Notes under the pieces: generated by a model
What the model was told of the DNA's origin: nothing
Seen by the model: the letters and a program-made list of their open reading frames with translations, nothing else
Databases searched by the model: none
Assembly (NCBI GenBank): GCA_023460035.1
Contig: JAEWRN010000004.1
Coordinates: 1 to 64,000, forward strand
Source: Bacillota bacterium
GTDB taxonomy: Bacteria; Bacillota; Clostridia; Oscillospirales; Ruminococcaceae
DNA: 64,000 nt
Reading direction: 5' to 3'
Part shown: positions 49,073-58,093 of the stretch, piece by piece
Layout of the letters: each line of letters opens with the position of its first letter
How positions within the stretch are numbered: position 1 is the first letter of the stretch
Program-made: the position numbers and the translations under genes

Positions 49073-50635
49073 TTGGCTGATCATATTTTGGTGATGAAAA
49101 ACATCACAAAACTTTTCCCCGGGGTACGCGCGCTGGACAATGTCAACTTAGAGGTAGAACGCGGTGAGGTCCACGCAATTGTGGGCGAAAACGGCGCAGG
49201 CAAGTCCACCTTGATGAACGTGCTCAGCGGCACTTTCCCCTTTGGGGACTATGAGGGCGATATTATCTATAACGGCGAGGAATGCCGTTTTAAAAATGTG
49301 CGGGACAGCGAAAAGCTTGGCATCGTCATCATCCATCAGGAGCTTGCTCTGGTGCCGGAGCTATCGATTGCAGAAAACATGTTTCTTGGCAACGAGCGGC
49401 GGGGCCGCTTTGGGCTTGACTGGGACGAGACGTTCAACCAGGCTGCCACCCATCTGCGTGAGGTGGGGCTGAAAGATGCCCCCACAACGCTGATTAAAGA
49501 CATCGGCACCGGCAAGCAGCAGCTTGTCGAAATCGCAAAGGCGCTTTCTAAAAACGTAAAGCTGCTGATTTTGGACGAACCTACCTCCTCTTTGAACGAA
49601 GAGGATTCTAAAATGCTGCTGGACATGTTATTGCAGTTTAAAACACAGGGCATGACCTCTATTTTAATTTCACACAAATTATCCGAAGTGGCCTATGTGG
49701 CCGATAAAATCACTATTTTGCGTGACGGCGCGACAATTGAAACGCTGGATAACAGCGACCACCACATCGACGAAGACCGCATCATCCGCGGCATGGTGGG
49801 CCGCGAAATCACCGACCGTTACCCCGCGCGGGAACACCACATCAGCGACGAAGTGGGCCTTGAAGTGCGTGACTGGAGCCTTTGTCACCCTGTGTACACC
49901 GACAAATGTGTCGTCAACCATGTTTCTTTTAACGTGCACAAGGGCGAAATTGTTGGGTTTTCCGGCTTGCAGGGCGCCGGCCGCACCGAGCTTGCTATGT
50001 CGATTTTCGGCAAAAGCTACGGTGCAAGCATCAGCGGCAAGCTGTTTGTCAACGGCAAAGAAGTGCGCCCCAAAAACGAACGTGAAGCCATTGAGGCCGG
50101 TATTGCCTATGTCACCGAGGACCGTAAGGCCAATGGCCTTGTGTTGATTGACACAATTGCCCGCAACAACACCATGGCCCGGCTGGAAAAGGTGTGCAAA
50201 CGCGGTATTGTGGACGTGGACGAAGAAAACCGTGTTGCCAATGAATACAAAGAGGCGTTGCAAACCAAAACACCCACCGTACAGCAAAAGGTCAGTACTT
50301 TATCCGGCGGCAACCAGCAAAAAGTGCTGTTGTCGAAGTGGATGTTTGCCGACCCGGATATTCTGCTGCTCGACGAGCCGACCCGCGGCATTGATGTGGG
50401 CGCAAAGTACGAGATTTACTGCATCATGAACGACCTTGTGGCAAAGGGCAAATCCGTCGTGATGATCTCGTCTGAGCTGCCCGAACTGCTGGGCATGTGC
50501 GACCGCATTTACGTCATGAACGAAGGCGCCATTGTAGCTGAACTGACCGCGGCAGAAGCGACGCAGGAGAAAATCATGGCCGCAATTCTCCATTCCGACA
50601 ACAAGGGAAACGAAGAAGATAACAAGGGAGCGTAA
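49073..50635 (+). CDS. Sugar ABC transporter ATPase (MmsA/GguA/XylG type)
   Basis: A fused double ATPase of 520 residues. The first cassette has GENGAGKSTLMNVLSG near 36-51 and LLILDEPTSSLNEED. The second has a degenerate Walker A region (GLQGAGRTEL) and the signature LSGGNQQKVLLSKW with LLLDEPTRGIDVGA. This is normal for the monosaccharide CUT2 family. TTG at 49073 is preceded by AGGAGGG 8 bases upstream. It partners with the permease that follows. Confidence 0.93.
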   Translation: MADHILVMKNITKLFPGVRALDNVNLEVERGEVHAIVGENGAGKSTLMNVLSGTFPFGDYEGDIIYNGEECRFKNVRDSEKLGIVIIHQELALVPELSIAENMFLGNERRGRFGLDWDETFNQAATHLREVGLKDAPTTLIKDIGTGKQQLVEIAKALSKNVKLLILDEPTSSLNEEDSKMLLDMLLQFKTQGMTSILISHKLSEVAYVADKITILRDGATIETLDNSDHHIDEDRIIRGMVGREITDRYPAREHHISDEVGLEVRDWSLCHPVYTDKCVVNHVSFNVHKGEIVGFSGLQGAGRTELAMSIFGKSYGASISGKLFVNGKEVRPKNEREAIEAGIAYVTEDRKANGLVLIDTIARNNTMARLEKVCKRGIVDVDEENRVANEYKEALQTKTPTVQQKVSTLSGGNQQKVLLSKWMFADPDILLLDEPTRGIDVGAKYEIYCIMNDLVAKGKSVVMISSELPELLGMCDRIYVMNEGAIVAELTAAEATQEKIMAAILHSDNKGNEEDNKGA

Positions 50636-50639
50636 ACAT

Positions 50640-51797
50640 ATGAAAGTATCTGCCTTTCTCAAAAAGTATACGATGACGATTGCCCTCGCCGTGGTGTTCG
50701 TCTTCTTCACCGCCCTTACCGGCGGGCGCCTGCTGTATGCGCAGAACATATCCAACCTGCTGTTGCAAAACGCCTACGTTTTGGTGATGGCCTGCGGCAT
50801 GCTGCTTTGCATTTTGACCGGCGGCAACGTGGACCTTTCGGTCGGCTCTATCTTGTGCCTTGTCGGCGCTGTGGCCGCGCAGTTAATGTCTAAGCTGAAC
50901 CTGAATGCCTTTTTGACCATTGTCATCTGCATGGTCTTTGCCGTACTCATCGGCATCTGGCAAGGCTTTTGGGTCGGCTATATCCACATTCCCCCGTTCA
51001 TCTGCACACTGGCCGGCATGTTTTTGTTCCGCGGGCTGGGGCGTGTGGTGCTTGCCTCCAAAACTGTCAACATTTCAAACGACTCGTTTTTGAACACCTT
51101 TACTTCTTACATTACAGTACCCGGTATTGATGGCGACTTGCACTGGTCTGCACTGATAACCGGCATTGTTGTTTCGGTTCTTTTGGTGTTGTTTACTATT
51201 TTTAGCCGCATTAAAAAAGCTCGCAAAAATTATGAAACAGGCTCTGCCGTCGTGGCGTTTGGTCAAATTGCGGTAATCGACGCACTAATCATTATCTACA
51301 GCTGGAAACTGGCCAACTACAAAGGCATTCCCGTCATGTTGCTGTGGATTTTACTGGTCATTTTGATTTATACTTTTATTACGTCAAAAACTGCGTTTGG
51401 CCGTTATTTCTACGCAGTGGGCGGCAACGAAAAAGCGACAAAGCTATCCGGCATCGACACCCGCAAGGTCTATTTTGCCGCTTATTGCTCTATGAGCGTG
51501 CTGGCAGGTTTTTCAGGCCTGCTGGTTGCCGCGCGCATTGGCTCTGTCAACGGCGACACCGGTATGTCTTACGAGATGGACGCCATCGGCTCCTGCTTCA
51601 TCGGCGGCGCATCCGCTTATGGCGGCAGCGGCACAATACCCGGTGTCATGATTGGTGCTATTCTGCTGGGCGTTATCAACCAGGGCATGTCAATCTACGG
51701 CCTGGATAACAACTGGCAGTATGTCGTAAAAGGCACCGTGTTGCTGATTGCTGTTATTTTTGATGTTGTGTCGAACCACAAGACCGGAAAAGCTTAA
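50640..51797 (+). CDS. Sugar ABC transporter permease (MmsB/GguB/XylH type)
   Basis: A 385-residue permease with about nine to ten helices. GNVDLSVGSILCLVGA and GGNEKATKLSGIDTRKVYF with SGLLVAARIGSVNGDTG are typical of CUT2 permeases for xylose and related sugars. It begins 4 bases after the ATPase stop and forms a homodimer in the family. The next gene is the xylulokinase. Confidence 0.92.
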   Translation: MKVSAFLKKYTMTIALAVVFVFFTALTGGRLLYAQNISNLLLQNAYVLVMACGMLLCILTGGNVDLSVGSILCLVGAVAAQLMSKLNLNAFLTIVICMVFAVLIGIWQGFWVGYIHIPPFICTLAGMFLFRGLGRVVLASKTVNISNDSFLNTFTSYITVPGIDGDLHWSALITGIVVSVLLVLFTIFSRIKKARKNYETGSAVVAFGQIAVIDALIIIYSWKLANYKGIPVMLLWILLVILIYTFITSKTAFGRYFYAVGGNEKATKLSGIDTRKVYFAAYCSMSVLAGFSGLLVAARIGSVNGDTGMSYEMDAIGSCFIGGASAYGGSGTIPGVMIGAILLGVINQGMSIYGLDNNWQYVVKGTVLLIAVIFDVVSNHKTGKA

Positions 51798-51847
51798 CCA
51801 AAAAACAGGCCGGTGCGCCCCCTGTGCCGGCCAGGGAGGGAACTGTT

Positions 51848-53326
51848 TTGCTGTATATTGGGATCGACCTTGGCACCTCTGCCGTAAAACTGATTTTAAT
51901 GGATGAGACAGGGCGTATTCACAACACGGTGTCGCGTGATTACCCCATTGATTACCCGCGGCCCGGCTGGAGTGAACAAAACCCGGAGGACTGGCTGCGT
52001 GAGACGCTTGCGGGCATTCAACAGCTGACACAGGGTTGCGACAAAACGCAGGTTGCCGGCATTGGCGCCGGCGGGCAGATGCACGGCCTTGTGGCACTGG
52101 ATAAAAACGACAGGGTGCTGCGCCCCGCCATTTTGTGGAACGACGGGCGCACCAGCGAAGAAACCGCATGGCTGAATGAGGTAATTGGCCGCGACAAATT
52201 GTCGGCCTATACCGCCAATATTGCATTTGCCGGGTTTACCGCGCCCAAGCTGCTGTGGATGAAGTCGCACGAACCAGCGCTGTTTAGCCAGATTGACAAG
52301 ATCATGCTGCCCAAAGACTACATCAACTACAAACTGACCGGGGTGCACTGCACCGATTATTCCGATGCTTCGGGTATGCTACTTTTAGATGTCAAAAACA
52401 AATGCTGGAGCAGTGAAATGCTGGACCTTTGCGGTGTGCCGCAAAGCTGGATGCCACACCTGTACAATAGCTACGAAACTGTTGGCACCCTGACCGCCCC
52501 CATGGCGGCCCTGCTGGGCCTGCCCGCCACCGTCAAGGTTGCGGCGGGTGCCGGGGACAACGCCGCTGCCGCCGTGGGCACCGGGGCTGTGGGCCCGGGG
52601 CGCTGCAACATCAGCATCGGCACATCGGGCACCATTTTTATTTCAAATAATCAGTTTGGGGTCGACCCGCACAACGCGATGCACTCATTTGCACATGCCG
52701 ACGGTGGGTACCACCTAATGGGGTGTATTTTATCTGCGGCATCCTGCAACACCTGGTGGCAGAATGCCATCATCGGCACAAACGACTATAAGGGTGAAGA
52801 AGCCAAAATACCCAAAGAGCTGCTGGGCAACAACAGTGTGTACTTTTTGCCCTACCTGATGGGCGAGCGCAGCCCGCACAACGACGCCGGTGCCCGTGCC
52901 GCCTTTTTGGGCATGACAATGGACACCACCCGGCCTGCTATGACGCTTGCGATGCTGGAGGGTGTGGCTTTTGCCATACGCGATTCGCTGGAGGTAGCAC
53001 GCAGCCTTGGAATTGCGCCTGCGCGCAGCACCATTTGCGGCGGCGGCGCCAAAAGCGCGCTGTGGCGTGAAATTTTTGCAAATGTGCTAAACATGCAGCT
53101 AGACAGCGTAGAAACCGAGGAGGGCCCCGGCTATGGCGGTGCCATGCTGGCGGCCGTTGCCTGCGGGCAGTTTGACAACGTGGCGCAGGCCGCACAAAAG
53201 CTGGTAAAGGTGAAAGCCACTACCACCCCCACCCCGGCCCTTGCCGAGCAGTACGAAGCGCGGTACCAGGTGTTCCACCAGCTTTACCCCGTGCTGAAAC
53301 CGCTATTCCCCGCGATGACGGTGTAA
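51848..53326 (+). CDS. xylB: Xylulokinase
   Basis: A FGGY-family sugar kinase of 492 residues. The N-terminal domain starts LYIGIDLGTSAVKLILMD. QMHGLVALDKND, ILWNDGRT with the catalytic Asp region, and AAGAGDNAAAAVGTGAV are the XylB pattern. D-xylulose is the expected substrate; a related ketopentose is possible given the FucI-like isomerase next door. TTG at 51848 has AGGGAGGG 7 bases upstream. The operon continues after about 47 bases. Confidence 0.9.
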   Translation: MLYIGIDLGTSAVKLILMDETGRIHNTVSRDYPIDYPRPGWSEQNPEDWLRETLAGIQQLTQGCDKTQVAGIGAGGQMHGLVALDKNDRVLRPAILWNDGRTSEETAWLNEVIGRDKLSAYTANIAFAGFTAPKLLWMKSHEPALFSQIDKIMLPKDYINYKLTGVHCTDYSDASGMLLLDVKNKCWSSEMLDLCGVPQSWMPHLYNSYETVGTLTAPMAALLGLPATVKVAAGAGDNAAAAVGTGAVGPGRCNISIGTSGTIFISNNQFGVDPHNAMHSFAHADGGYHLMGCILSAASCNTWWQNAIIGTNDYKGEEAKIPKELLGNNSVYFLPYLMGERSPHNDAGARAAFLGMTMDTTRPAMTLAMLEGVAFAIRDSLEVARSLGIAPARSTICGGGAKSALWREIFANVLNMQLDSVETEEGPGYGGAMLAAVACGQFDNVAQAAQKLVKVKATTTPTPALAEQYEARYQVFHQLYPVLKPLFPAMTV

Positions 53327-53373
53327 ACTTTGCCCGCCGTTTAAGCCGGTGAAAACAGGAAGAAGGGTTTTAT

Positions 53374-54012
53374 ATGAAAATTGAACGGGTAACCGATGCC
53401 TCTTTTGCCCCCTATGGCAGAATTTGCGACGGGCATACGCTTGCACCATTTCTGCATGCTTTAAACACCGCCACCCCGCTGCCCGCGGGCACCGATTATG
53501 TGCCGCAGGAGCCCGCATTGGAAACCTTGCCCGAAGCTGCTGTGCTGGGGCCCGCGCTGTATGGCGGCATGCCGGTGCAATTTGGCTGGTGCAATGGCCA
53601 CAACACCAAACTGAACTGCCTTGAATACCACCGCGACAGCGAGTTTAACCTTGGCACTGAAGATTTTGTTCTGCTGGTTGCCACCCTTGCCGAAGTAAAA
53701 AATGGCAAACTGGACACCGCAAGGGTAAAAGCGTTTTGGGTACCCGCCGGGGTGTTGGTAGAGGTTTATGCCACTACCCTGCACTATGCACCCTGCGAGG
53801 CCAGTGCAAAAAAAGGCTTTCGGGTGATGATTGTGCTGCCGCGGGGTACCAACACTGAAAAACCGCAGCTCACAGATACCGCGCCCGAAAACCGGTTGCT
53901 ATGGGCACAAAACAAATGGCTGCTTGCCCACCCGGATTCTGCCGAAGCAGCCGCCGGCGCATGGATTGGCCTTACCGGTGAGAATATTACCCTCGCCGAT
54001 ACATTGTCCTGA
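53374..54012 (+). CDS. DUF4867-type cupin-like protein
   Basis: A 212-residue protein similar to the DUF4867 family. It has a cupin-like centre with LEYHRDSEFNLGTEDFVLLV near 86-105 (two parts shown) and HYAPCEASAKKGFRVMIVLP near 133-152. The His and Glu residues could bind a metal. The family is often next to sugar isomerases. I cannot tell whether it is an isomerase, mutarotase or regulator. AAGAAGGG precedes the ATG. Confidence 0.65.
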   Translation: MKIERVTDASFAPYGRICDGHTLAPFLHALNTATPLPAGTDYVPQEPALETLPEAAVLGPALYGGMPVQFGWCNGHNTKLNCLEYHRDSEFNLGTEDFVLLVATLAEVKNGKLDTARVKAFWVPAGVLVEVYATTLHYAPCEASAKKGFRVMIVLPRGTNTEKPQLTDTAPENRLLWAQNKWLLAHPDSAEAAAGAWIGLTGENITLADTLS

Positions 54013-54039
54013 TTTTGATAAAACTGGAGGTAATGACTT

Positions 54040-55515
54040 ATGATCGGCAATCTTCCCACTATTGTTCCCGGTATCATCGCTGTTTCACGCGGGTGTTTCC
54101 CTGTCAGCTTGGCGCAGCGGCGCCGCAGCGCCATTGTGAAAGCGTTTGGCGAAGGGCTGTACGAATGCCCTATTGCAGTACAGACCGAGCAGGACGCCCA
54201 CCTTGCAATGAATGACGTAAAAGACCACAACGTCAACGCGCTGATTGTCTACCTTGGCAATTTTGGCCCCGAAACCCCCGAAACCATGCTGGCCGACTGG
54301 TTTAACGGGCCCATCATGTATGTCGCAGCCGCAGAGGGCGACGGCGATTTGTACGATGGCCGCGGCGATGCCTTTTGCGGCATGCTGAACTGCAGCTACA
54401 ACCTGAACCTGCGCCACCGCACCGCTTATATCCCCGAATACCCTGTTGGCACCGCCAGCGAAGTAGCTGAAAAAATCCATGAATTTTTGCCCATTGCCAC
54501 CGCAATCGTGGGGTTGAAAGGGCTGAAAGTCATCGCGTTTGGCCCGCGCCCCAACGATTTTCTCGCCTGCAATGCCCCCATTAAGGCACTGTACGACATT
54601 GGCGTTGCGGTAGAAGAAAACTCTGAGCTGGACCTTTTGGTCGCTTACAACAAGCACAAGGGTGATTCGCGCATCCCGGCTGTCGCAGCAGAAATGGCCG
54701 CAGAGCTGGGGGCCAGCAACCCCTATGCCGGAGTGCTGCCCCGCCTTGCCCAATACGAAATTACGCTTGCCGACTGGATAGAAGAGCACAAGGGCACCAG
54801 CCGCTATGTTGCATTTGCCAACAAGTGCTGGCCCGCATTTGAAACCGAGTTTGGCTTTGTGCCCTGCTATGTCAACAGCCGGTTCACCGCGCGCGGCATC
54901 CCCATCAGCTGCGAGGTTGATATTTACGGCGCATTGAGCGAGTATATCGGTATCTGCGTTTCCGGCCAGCCGGTCACTCTGCTGGACATCAACAACACCG
55001 TGCCTGCTTCGATGTACAAAAAGACAATTGAGGGCAAATACGACTTTACGCTGCCGGAAACCTTTATGGGCTTCCACTGCGGCAACACCTGCACCAGCCT
55101 GCTGCGCAACCCTCATATGGGCTACCAGCTGATTATGAAGCGCGACCTTGAGCCGGATTTGCCGGAGCCGGACATCACCCGCGGCACCATTGAGGGTGAT
55201 ATCAAAGCGGGTGAAGTGACGATTTACCGCCTGCAAAGCACGGCGGACACTCAGCTGAAAGCCTATATCGCACAGGGTGAAGTGCTGGACGCCCCCACCG
55301 AGAGCTTTGGCTCGATTGGCATTTTTGCCATCCCTGAAATGAACCGTTTTTACCGGCATGTGTTGATCCAAAAGCACTTCCCGCATCATGCCGCCGTGGC
55401 GTTTGGGCATTACGGCAAAGCGTTTTACGAGATTTTCAAATACCTTGGTATTGCCGATATTTCGTACAACCAGCCTAAAGAGCTGCCCTACCCCACTGAA
55501 AACCCCTTTGCATAA
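54040..55515 (+). CDS. L-fucose/L-arabinose isomerase-family protein
   Basis: A 491-residue member of the FucI-like (COG2407) isomerase family. Conserved parts are GNFGPETPETMLADW, FGPRPNDFLACNAP, the metal-binding Glu/Asp in CEVDIYGALSEYIG near 290-303 and GFHCGNTCTS near 345-354. FucI-type enzymes need Mn2+ and act on several aldoses, including D-arabinose. The operon has no classical xylose isomerase XylA, so this protein is the obvious candidate to make the ketose for the xylulokinase. Sugar identity is unproven. Confidence 0.85.
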   Translation: MIGNLPTIVPGIIAVSRGCFPVSLAQRRRSAIVKAFGEGLYECPIAVQTEQDAHLAMNDVKDHNVNALIVYLGNFGPETPETMLADWFNGPIMYVAAAEGDGDLYDGRGDAFCGMLNCSYNLNLRHRTAYIPEYPVGTASEVAEKIHEFLPIATAIVGLKGLKVIAFGPRPNDFLACNAPIKALYDIGVAVEENSELDLLVAYNKHKGDSRIPAVAAEMAAELGASNPYAGVLPRLAQYEITLADWIEEHKGTSRYVAFANKCWPAFETEFGFVPCYVNSRFTARGIPISCEVDIYGALSEYIGICVSGQPVTLLDINNTVPASMYKKTIEGKYDFTLPETFMGFHCGNTCTSLLRNPHMGYQLIMKRDLEPDLPEPDITRGTIEGDIKAGEVTIYRLQSTADTQLKAYIAQGEVLDAPTESFGSIGIFAIPEMNRFYRHVLIQKHFPHHAAVAFGHYGKAFYEIFKYLGIADISYNQPKELPYPTENPFA

Positions 55516-55520
55516 CGGCA

Positions 55521-55979
55521 ATGGCAAACGAAGAGCTGTTAGAAAAGCTGCCCGCACTGCTACAGGGCTACCGTGCCGAGGTAGAGCAGCAGGCGGCAAA
55601 GCGTGGCCCGACCGACGGGCTATTGGGGTTTGGGGATGCACTGCGCAATGATGGCTGTCACGACCGGTTTGCCGAGGCCCTACAGGCCTTAATTGAACAG
55701 ATGGCTGCCACCCCTGTTTCTCACACACAGGCAGCGAGCGCGCTGCGGATTTTGTGTGAAGCGCCATTGCAATGCCCCGACAACACACCGCAAACGGCTT
55801 GCGCCCGTTGGATGTTAGAAGCATCCCAGGCCCTTGCCCTGCCATTGGTGCCGCTGCTGTTGCCGGCCGAAGCACTGCAGCTGTTTCAGTGGTACCGCAC
55901 TGTTTACCCGCGCAGCAGGCAACTGCCCGCTGAAAAAAAGCTGGCCAAGGCACTGCGCCTGCAGGCCGAAAATAGTTAA
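55521..55979 (+). CDS. Unknown protein at the end of the sugar operon
   Basis: A 152-residue protein I do not recognise. It is Leu/Ala-rich and mostly helical, with no membrane segment or signal peptide and few conserved-looking motifs (a CxxDNTPQTACARWML stretch near 83-100). It starts 6 bases after the isomerase stop, so it is translated from the same mRNA. A supporting or regulatory role in the pathway is only an inference. Confidence 0.6.
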   Translation: MANEELLEKLPALLQGYRAEVEQQAAKRGPTDGLLGFGDALRNDGCHDRFAEALQALIEQMAATPVSHTQAASALRILCEAPLQCPDNTPQTACARWMLEASQALALPLVPLLLPAEALQLFQWYRTVYPRSRQLPAEKKLAKALRLQAENS

Positions 55980-56000
55980 AATTTGCGTCCTTTCATAAGC

Positions 56001-56056
56001 TGCAAACATCCCTTGACAGAAGACGTTTCACCGTCTTCTGTCAGGGGATGTTGCAC
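56001..56056. repeat. Long hairpin after the sugar operon
   Basis: A 21-base arm at 56005-56025 pairs with 56032-56052 with a single G-U, and the stem extends a few bases outward with one bulge. There is no T-run, so it differs from the terminator that follows at 56101. It may protect the mRNA 3' end or be a repeat element. Confidence 0.75.
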
Positions 56057-56100
56057 TTGCATTCATTTTGTCAATGTCTAACCCCCGCGGCCTACTGCAA

Positions 56101-56131
56101 AAAAACCCCGCGCCAAAGGCGCGGGGTTTTT
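56101..56131. terminator. Bidirectional terminator between sugar operon and flagellin
   Basis: A perfect 14-bp stem (56101-56114 with 56118-56131) with an AAA loop, A-run left and T-run right. Confidence 0.93.
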
Positions 56132-56157
56132 GCTTGAAACGCTTGGGCCGCTGTAAC

Positions 56158-57363
56158 TTACTGAAGCAGCTGCAGCACGCTCTGGGGCTGCTGGTTCGCC
56201 TGGGCAAGCATTGCCTGGGCGGCCTGAGCCAGAACGTTCATTTTGGTGTACTCCATCATTTCCTTCGCCATATCGGTGTCGCGGATACGGCTGTTCGCGC
56301 TCGTCATGTTCTCCGAAGCGACATCCAGGTTGTTGATGGTGTGCTCGAGACGGTTCTGCAGGGCGCCAAGATCGGCACGGGTAGCAGAAACGGTGTTGAT
56401 TGCGCCGCCGCCTTCAGAGTCTTTCAGCAGGCTAAGGGCAGCCACAGCCGAATCCTGGTCAGCAACCGACAGAGTGTCAATGCTAAGGCCCTTGGTGCTC
56501 ATATCGCCAATCGAAACAGTGACCTGATTGAAGTTCTCGGCAGTGTCGCCAATCTGCAGGGTCAAGCCTTTTTTCAGTACCGAAATGCTGCTAAAGGTGC
56601 CGTCAACTTCCGAAGCGTCAACAGCAGCATCATTTGTTGCGGTAAACGTGACAGTGCCGCTGGAATTTGATGCGGTGTAAGCGCCGCCGGCTGCACTCGA
56701 AAGTTTCGATGCATTGTAGGCAGTGACAAATTTGCCGGCAATATCCGAAGCGGTGTCACCGGTAGCACCTGCAACGGAATAACTGGTCGAACCAATGGTG
56801 AACTGCATGTCGGTGTCCTTGGTCAGCGTGGTCAGGCCGGTCAGGTCCAAAGTGGTTTTAGCGTATACAACACCGTCGCCCTCGCCGGCAGTCGAAGTAC
56901 CGAATGCGGTGGGTGCGCCGGCAGCAGCCGAGCCCAGCTTGCCGTTCAGCAGCTTAATGCCGTTGAAATTGGTGCTGTCTGCAATGCGGTTGATTTCAGC
57001 TTTCAGCGCAGTAACTTCTTTTTCCAAAGATTTGCGGTCCACTAGGGCATCCATCGTGCCGTTGGCAGCTTTGTCGGCCAACTCAACCATACGGTTCAGC
57101 ATGCTGTGCACTTCGGTCAAAGAACCTTCAGCGGTCTGGATCAGCGAAACGCCGTCCTGGCTGTTGGCGGAAGCGGTCTCAAGACCTTTGATCTGTGCTT
57201 TCATTTTCTCACTGATTGCAAGACCGGAAGCGTCATCGCCTGCGCGGTTGATGCGGAAACCGGAAGACAGTTTCTCCAAGCTCTTACCAACCTGTGTATT
57301 GTTCATGCCCAACTGACGGTTTGCGTTGACCGCCATGATGTTACTTCTAACAACCATCGCCAT
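56158..57363 (-). CDS. Flagellin
   Basis: Flagellin of 401 residues. The D0/D1 N-terminus (MAVNANRQLGMNN, then SSGFRINRAGDDASGLAISE) and the C-terminus (SRIRDTDMAKEMMEYTK to QPQSVLQLLQ) are highly conserved. The central part (about 150-320) is Ser/Thr/Gly/Ala-rich and variable, the exposed domain. The start at 57363 is chosen because AGGAGG lies 9 bases upstream; a Met two codons later is also possible. It is monocistronic and divergent to comFB. Confidence 0.95.
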   Translation of the reverse strand: MAMVVRSNIMAVNANRQLGMNNTQVGKSLEKLSSGFRINRAGDDASGLAISEKMKAQIKGLETASANSQDGVSLIQTAEGSLTEVHSMLNRMVELADKAANGTMDALVDRKSLEKEVTALKAEINRIADSTNFNGIKLLNGKLGSAAAGAPTAFGTSTAGEGDGVVYAKTTLDLTGLTTLTKDTDMQFTIGSTSYSVAGATGDTASDIAGKFVTAYNASKLSSAAGGAYTASNSSGTVTFTATNDAAVDASEVDGTFSSISVLKKGLTLQIGDTAENFNQVTVSIGDMSTKGLSIDTLSVADQDSAVAALSLLKDSEGGGAINTVSATRADLGALQNRLEHTINNLDVASENMTSANSRIRDTDMAKEMMEYTKMNVLAQAAQAMLAQANQQPQSVLQLLQ

Positions 57364-57487
57364 AATAAAGAACCTCCTTGTAATTGTCCGCAGCCATCCA
57401 TGGCCACGTGCGTTTAATCTATCTTCAACCCTTATACCTGCGGGCCCTGCAAGTACCGGGAAGAAAACCATTTATTCAGGTCTTCAC

Positions 57488-57512
57488 TTATCATTTTCGT
57501 CGTAGTCTGTTA
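57488..57512 (-). promoter_or_regulatory. Weak sigma-28-like promoter of flagellin
   Basis: On the minus strand TAAC and AATGATAA lie about 14 bases apart at 57488-57512, resembling the flagellar sigma-28 pattern TAAA-N15-GCCGATAA. Two or more positions differ and the leader is about 120 bases long, so this is tentative. Confidence 0.3.
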
Positions 57513-57628
57513 AAACTAAAGTGCTAGTTGGCTGTATTTATGTTTTTTGTTTTGCTTCTATACAGCCGCTTTTAAATATGTTAAACTGCAAAGTAAGATA
57601 TGATGAATTTATTCGAGGTGATTTGTCA

Positions 57629-57934
57629 ATGCACCCCTACCGTAATATCATGGAGCTGCTGGTAGAACAACAGTTTGATCTCATGGCCCCGGCCCTGCAC
57701 TGCTGTACCTGCATTATTTGCCGCAACGACATTATTGCGTATGCGCTTAACCAGTTGCCCCCACACTATGTGGTAACGGAACAGGGGGAGCTTTATTTAA
57801 AGGCAATGGCGCTTGACAGCCAGCCCACCACCGATTTGATTACCGCGATTACCCGTGGGGCAAATATCATTGCGGCAAACCCACGCCATGCGCCTCTGCC
57901 GGGCCAAGCACAAGCTTTCTCTGCTGATATTTAA
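57629..57934 (+). CDS. ComFB-family protein
   Basis: A 101-residue late-competence-type ComFB protein. HCCTCIICRNDIIAYALNQLPPHYV contains the Cys pairs (near 25-31) that probably bind zinc; only parts are quoted. The family is named after a B. subtilis competence gene but its members are common in flagellar and chemotaxis regions, as here opposite flagellin. CGAGGTGA precedes the ATG at 57629. Function unknown. Confidence 0.8.
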   Translation: MHPYRNIMELLVEQQFDLMAPALHCCTCIICRNDIIAYALNQLPPHYVVTEQGELYLKAMALDSQPTTDLITAITRGANIIAANPRHAPLPGQAQAFSADI

Positions 57935-58021
57935 GACAAAAAATTTTGCCGTTTATGCAGCCCAAAAGATATTTTATTGTTGCCCTCTCGCAGGCAATGC
58001 CAAAAAGTTTTTGTAAACACA

Positions 58022-58060
58022 AAAAGCAGAAGCCGCGGTTTCAACCCAGCTTCTGCTTTT
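58022..58060. terminator. Bidirectional terminator between comFB and the MotA-like gene
   Basis: A 12-bp stem (58022-58033 with 58049-58060) with a 15-base loop, A-run left and T-run right. Confidence 0.83.
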
Positions 58061-58093
58061 ATTTTTTTGCTGTATTTTGTGTTATGCTTTGCC

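Noticed and set aside
54085..55953. A 622-codon open frame antisense to the FucI-like gene
   Set aside because: It has no RBS, lacks recognisable domains and mirrors the codon bias of the real gene on the other strand.
57364..57628. Invertible promoter controlling flagellin phase variation
   Set aside because: I found no inverted repeats bounding the flagellin promoter region and no recombinase gene in the window.
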